A stretch of 62,347 nt of DNA from the NCBI GenBank assembly GCA_900552385.1, contig URZI01000010.1, positions 1 to 62,347 of the forward strand, given 5' to 3'. The translations under genes and the position numbers were made by a program. Below the pieces are notes generated by a model. It was not told where the DNA came from. It was given only the letters and a program-made list of their open reading frames with translations, and ran no database searches. Shown in pieces: positions 60,580-62,347 of this stretch. Origin of the DNA: an uncultured Collinsella sp. GTDB lineage: Bacteria; Actinomycetota; Coriobacteriia; Coriobacteriales; Coriobacteriaceae. The number at the start of each line of letters is the position of its first letter. Positions within the stretch are counted from its first letter, which is position 1.

Positions 60580-61494
60580 ATGACTGATGCCGTTGAGGTT
60601 CTGCGAATCGATTCGCTCGAGGACGACCGGCTCGATGCCTACGTGCGCCTGACCGAGCGCGAGCTGCGCTGCGTGTTGGAGCCGCAAAAGGGCATCTTTA
60701 TCGCCGAGAGCGCCAAGGTTATCGAGCGCGCGGTGCGTGCCGGATACGAGCCGGTGAGCTTTCTTTTGGGCGAACGCTGGCTCGACCAGATGATGCCGCT
60801 GTTTGAGCGCCTGGTTGTGCGCGAGGGCGCGGGTCCTGTTCCTGTGTTCGTCGCCTCAATGGAGCTCATGGAGCAGTTGACGGGCTTTAACGTGACGCGC
60901 GGTGCGCTTGCGGCGTTTCGTCGCCCGCGTCAGATTCCGGTTGATGAGTTCTTGGGCGGCGTCGTCGAGGCGGCGGGGGAGCGTCCGGTGCGCGTGTGCG
61001 TGCTCGAGGGTATTGTCGACCACACCAATGTTGGCGCGATTTTCCGCTCGGCTGCCGCATTGAACGTTGACGGTATTTTGGTCAGCCCGACGTGCTGCGA
61101 CCCGCTGTACCGTCGCTCGGCCCGCGTGAGCATGGGCACCGTGTTTCAGGTGCCGTGGACGCGCATTGGCAGCGAGGCTCGTGTGTGGCCGCATGATGGT
61201 CTGAGCGCGCTGCACGATGCCGGTTTTTCGTGCGCTGCGATGGCGCTGACGGACGACTCCGTATCGCTGGACGATCCTGCGCTGCAGGAGGTTGATCGCC
61301 TGGCGATCTTTATGGGCACCGAGGGTGCCGGCCTGGGCGCCAAGACTATCGCGGGCTGCGACCGAGCCGTGCGCATTCCGATGGCGCACGGGGTCGATTC
61401 GCTCAACGTGGCCGCGGCGAGTGCCGTCGCCTTTTGGCAGCTGTGCCCGCACGTGAGCAACGAGTATCACTACCAGCCGGGGCTGTATCACTAG
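60580..61494 (+). CDS. SpoU/TrmH-family RNA 2'-O-ribose methyltransferase
   Basis: About 304 residues from ATG 60580; ATG 60547 is an alternative and neither has an ideal ribosome site (AAAGG lies between them). The N-terminal substrate-binding part is RLTERELRCVLEPQKGIFIA with ESAKVIERAVRAGYEPVSFL; the SPOUT knot has the three family motifs LEGIVDHTNVGAIFRSAAAL, AIFMGTEGAGLGAKTIAGCD and RIPMAHGVDSLNVAAASAVA. Methylates rRNA or tRNA; the exact nucleotide cannot be told from sequence. Confidence 0.9.
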   Translation: MTDAVEVLRIDSLEDDRLDAYVRLTERELRCVLEPQKGIFIAESAKVIERAVRAGYEPVSFLLGERWLDQMMPLFERLVVREGAGPVPVFVASMELMEQLTGFNVTRGALAAFRRPRQIPVDEFLGGVVEAAGERPVRVCVLEGIVDHTNVGAIFRSAAALNVDGILVSPTCCDPLYRRSARVSMGTVFQVPWTRIGSEARVWPHDGLSALHDAGFSCAAMALTDDSVSLDDPALQEVDRLAIFMGTEGAGLGAKTIAGCDRAVRIPMAHGVDSLNVAAASAVAFWQLCPHVSNEYHYQPGLYH

Positions 61495-61619
61495 GCAGAT
61501 AGTTTGCACCGGGCTCTGACTCGGGGTGTTTCGGTCGACGTCGGTCGGTGCTAAGCTGCTATTAGCTTAGGTCTTTAATTACTGTTTTGTCGGTTGACGT
61601 ACGCTTTTGGGGAGGGCGT

Positions 61620-62309
61620 GTGGCTAAGAAATCTACGGCTATCGATGTAACGCAGGGTGTTATTTGGCAGCAGCTGCTTTCGCTGTGCGTTCCCATCTTT
61701 TTTAGTTCGTTTTTTCAGCAGGCCTACACGCTTATCGGTACCTATATCGTCGGTCAGTTTGGCGGCAAGCTCGCGCTAGGTGGCATTCAAGCTACGATGG
61801 TGCTCACCGAGCTCTGCATTGGCTTTTGCGTTGGCGTCGGCGCCGGCTGCGCGGTCATTACCGGTCAGTATTTTGGTCAGCACGATGATGTGCGACTGAG
61901 CCGTTCGGTCCATACGGCCATGACGCTCGCGCTGGTGGGCGGTATCGTTTTCTCGATTCTTGGCATAGTGTTCGTTGAGCCCATGCTGGTACTTATGAAC
62001 ACTCCGCATGAACTTTTGGCCGAGGGCGTGGCCTATGCTCGTTGCTATTTTGCCGCCATGGTTGCGGCGCTGCTGCTCAATATGGGAACGGCACTGCTGC
62101 GCGCCGTGGGCGACACGCGCGGGCCTGCTGTGATCATCGCTTCCGGCTGCCTTGTTAATGCGGTGCTGGATGTCATCTTTGTTGCCGTGCTTCATATGGA
62201 GGCGCTGGGCTGCGGCATCGCGGTGGCGCTGACCATTTGCTCCAACGCCACGATGATCGTGACTCGCATGATGCACGCACCGGGTGCGTGGCGGCTTTCG
62301 CTCATATGA
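61620..62309 (+). CDS. MATE-family efflux protein, incomplete at contig end
   Basis: 229 residues from GTG 61620 (GGGGAGGG upstream). The first six helices of a MATE transporter are clear: LLSLCVPIFFSSFFQQAYTL, IGTYIVGQFGGKLALGGIQA, GFCVGVGAGCAVITGQYFGQ, LLLNMGTALLRAVGDTRGPA and LVNAVLDVIFVAVLHMEALG. A full protein has about 450 residues. The frame ends in TGA at 62307-62309, 38 bases before the contig end, and the remaining bases show no MATE sequence in any frame, so a terminal sequence error or chimeric end is likely rather than a natural half transporter. Confidence 0.85.
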   Translation: MAKKSTAIDVTQGVIWQQLLSLCVPIFFSSFFQQAYTLIGTYIVGQFGGKLALGGIQATMVLTELCIGFCVGVGAGCAVITGQYFGQHDDVRLSRSVHTAMTLALVGGIVFSILGIVFVEPMLVLMNTPHELLAEGVAYARCYFAAMVAALLLNMGTALLRAVGDTRGPAVIIASGCLVNAVLDVIFVAVLHMEALGCGIAVALTICSNATMIVTRMMHAPGAWRLSLI

Positions 62310-62347
62310 CCCAATCCGCTGTCAAGAGCCACAATGGCCCCGCCGAC

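Overview
The window looks like one contig from a high-GC, anaerobic gut actinobacterium of the class Coriobacteriia, most likely a Collinsella. This is inferred from codon use and from gene content and order (rimP-nusA-infB-rbfA-nrnA-truB-ribF-dnaG followed by rpoD; asp23-fakA-recG-rsmD-coaD; rpmF-plsX-acpP-rnc-smc-ftsY-ffh). No 16S gene is present to confirm it. The contig begins with an untrimmed Nextera transposase adapter (3-35) and ends just inside a MATE transporter gene whose last bases look wrong.

Left part (36 to about 8,220) is a variable, partly AT-rich accessory region with much decay. It holds the truncated start of a secreted protein, a conserved gene broken by one in-frame TAA, a DUF4238 gene, a possible nuclease-fold protein, two consecutive dTDP-rhamnose genes (rmlB and a fused rmlCD) that have each lost a large internal piece in frame, an intact AbiH-type abortive-infection gene, the wreck of a second AbiH-like gene, and a compact three-gene module of HigB-like toxin, Xre antitoxin and SecB-like chaperone. 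That last module has the layout of a toxin-antitoxin-chaperone (TAC) system.

From 8,377 to 19,472 lies an eight-gene, tightly overlapping operon for a Pel-type exopolysaccharide in its Gram-positive form: pelD, pelE, a deacetylase-type pelA, pelF and pelG. It continues without a gap into a CotH-kinase lipoprotein, a VTC-domain (polyphosphate polymerase-like) protein and a DUF4956 membrane protein. PelD carries an unusual N-terminal SDR-like domain, keeps a c-di-GMP inhibitory-site motif (RESD) and has lost the GGDEF active site. This operon is the most interesting system in the window.

Next come a sucrose operon (LacI-type repressor, twin operators, PTS EIIBC, GH32 sucrose-6-phosphate hydrolase), a PLP-fold enzyme apparently without its catalytic lysine, a ModE-like regulator, guaB and leuS. 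Several long palindromic elements sit in this stretch, including a near-perfect hairpin of about 140 nt directly in front of leuS.

From 31,083 to the end the window is core genome: translation and transcription factors, primase and the primary sigma factor, tRNA-Asn, fatty acid kinase-like protein, RecG, CoA and phospholipid synthesis, RNase III, SMC, both SRP GTPases, then thyA-folA, an rRNA 2'-O-methyltransferase and the start of a MATE transporter. A UPF0251/NifX-like fusion with a His/Cys-rich tail is divergent from thyA across a pair of TGACATATGTCA-type palindromes. Nearly all core genes are on the + strand with strong AGGAGG-type ribosome sites or start-stop overlaps.
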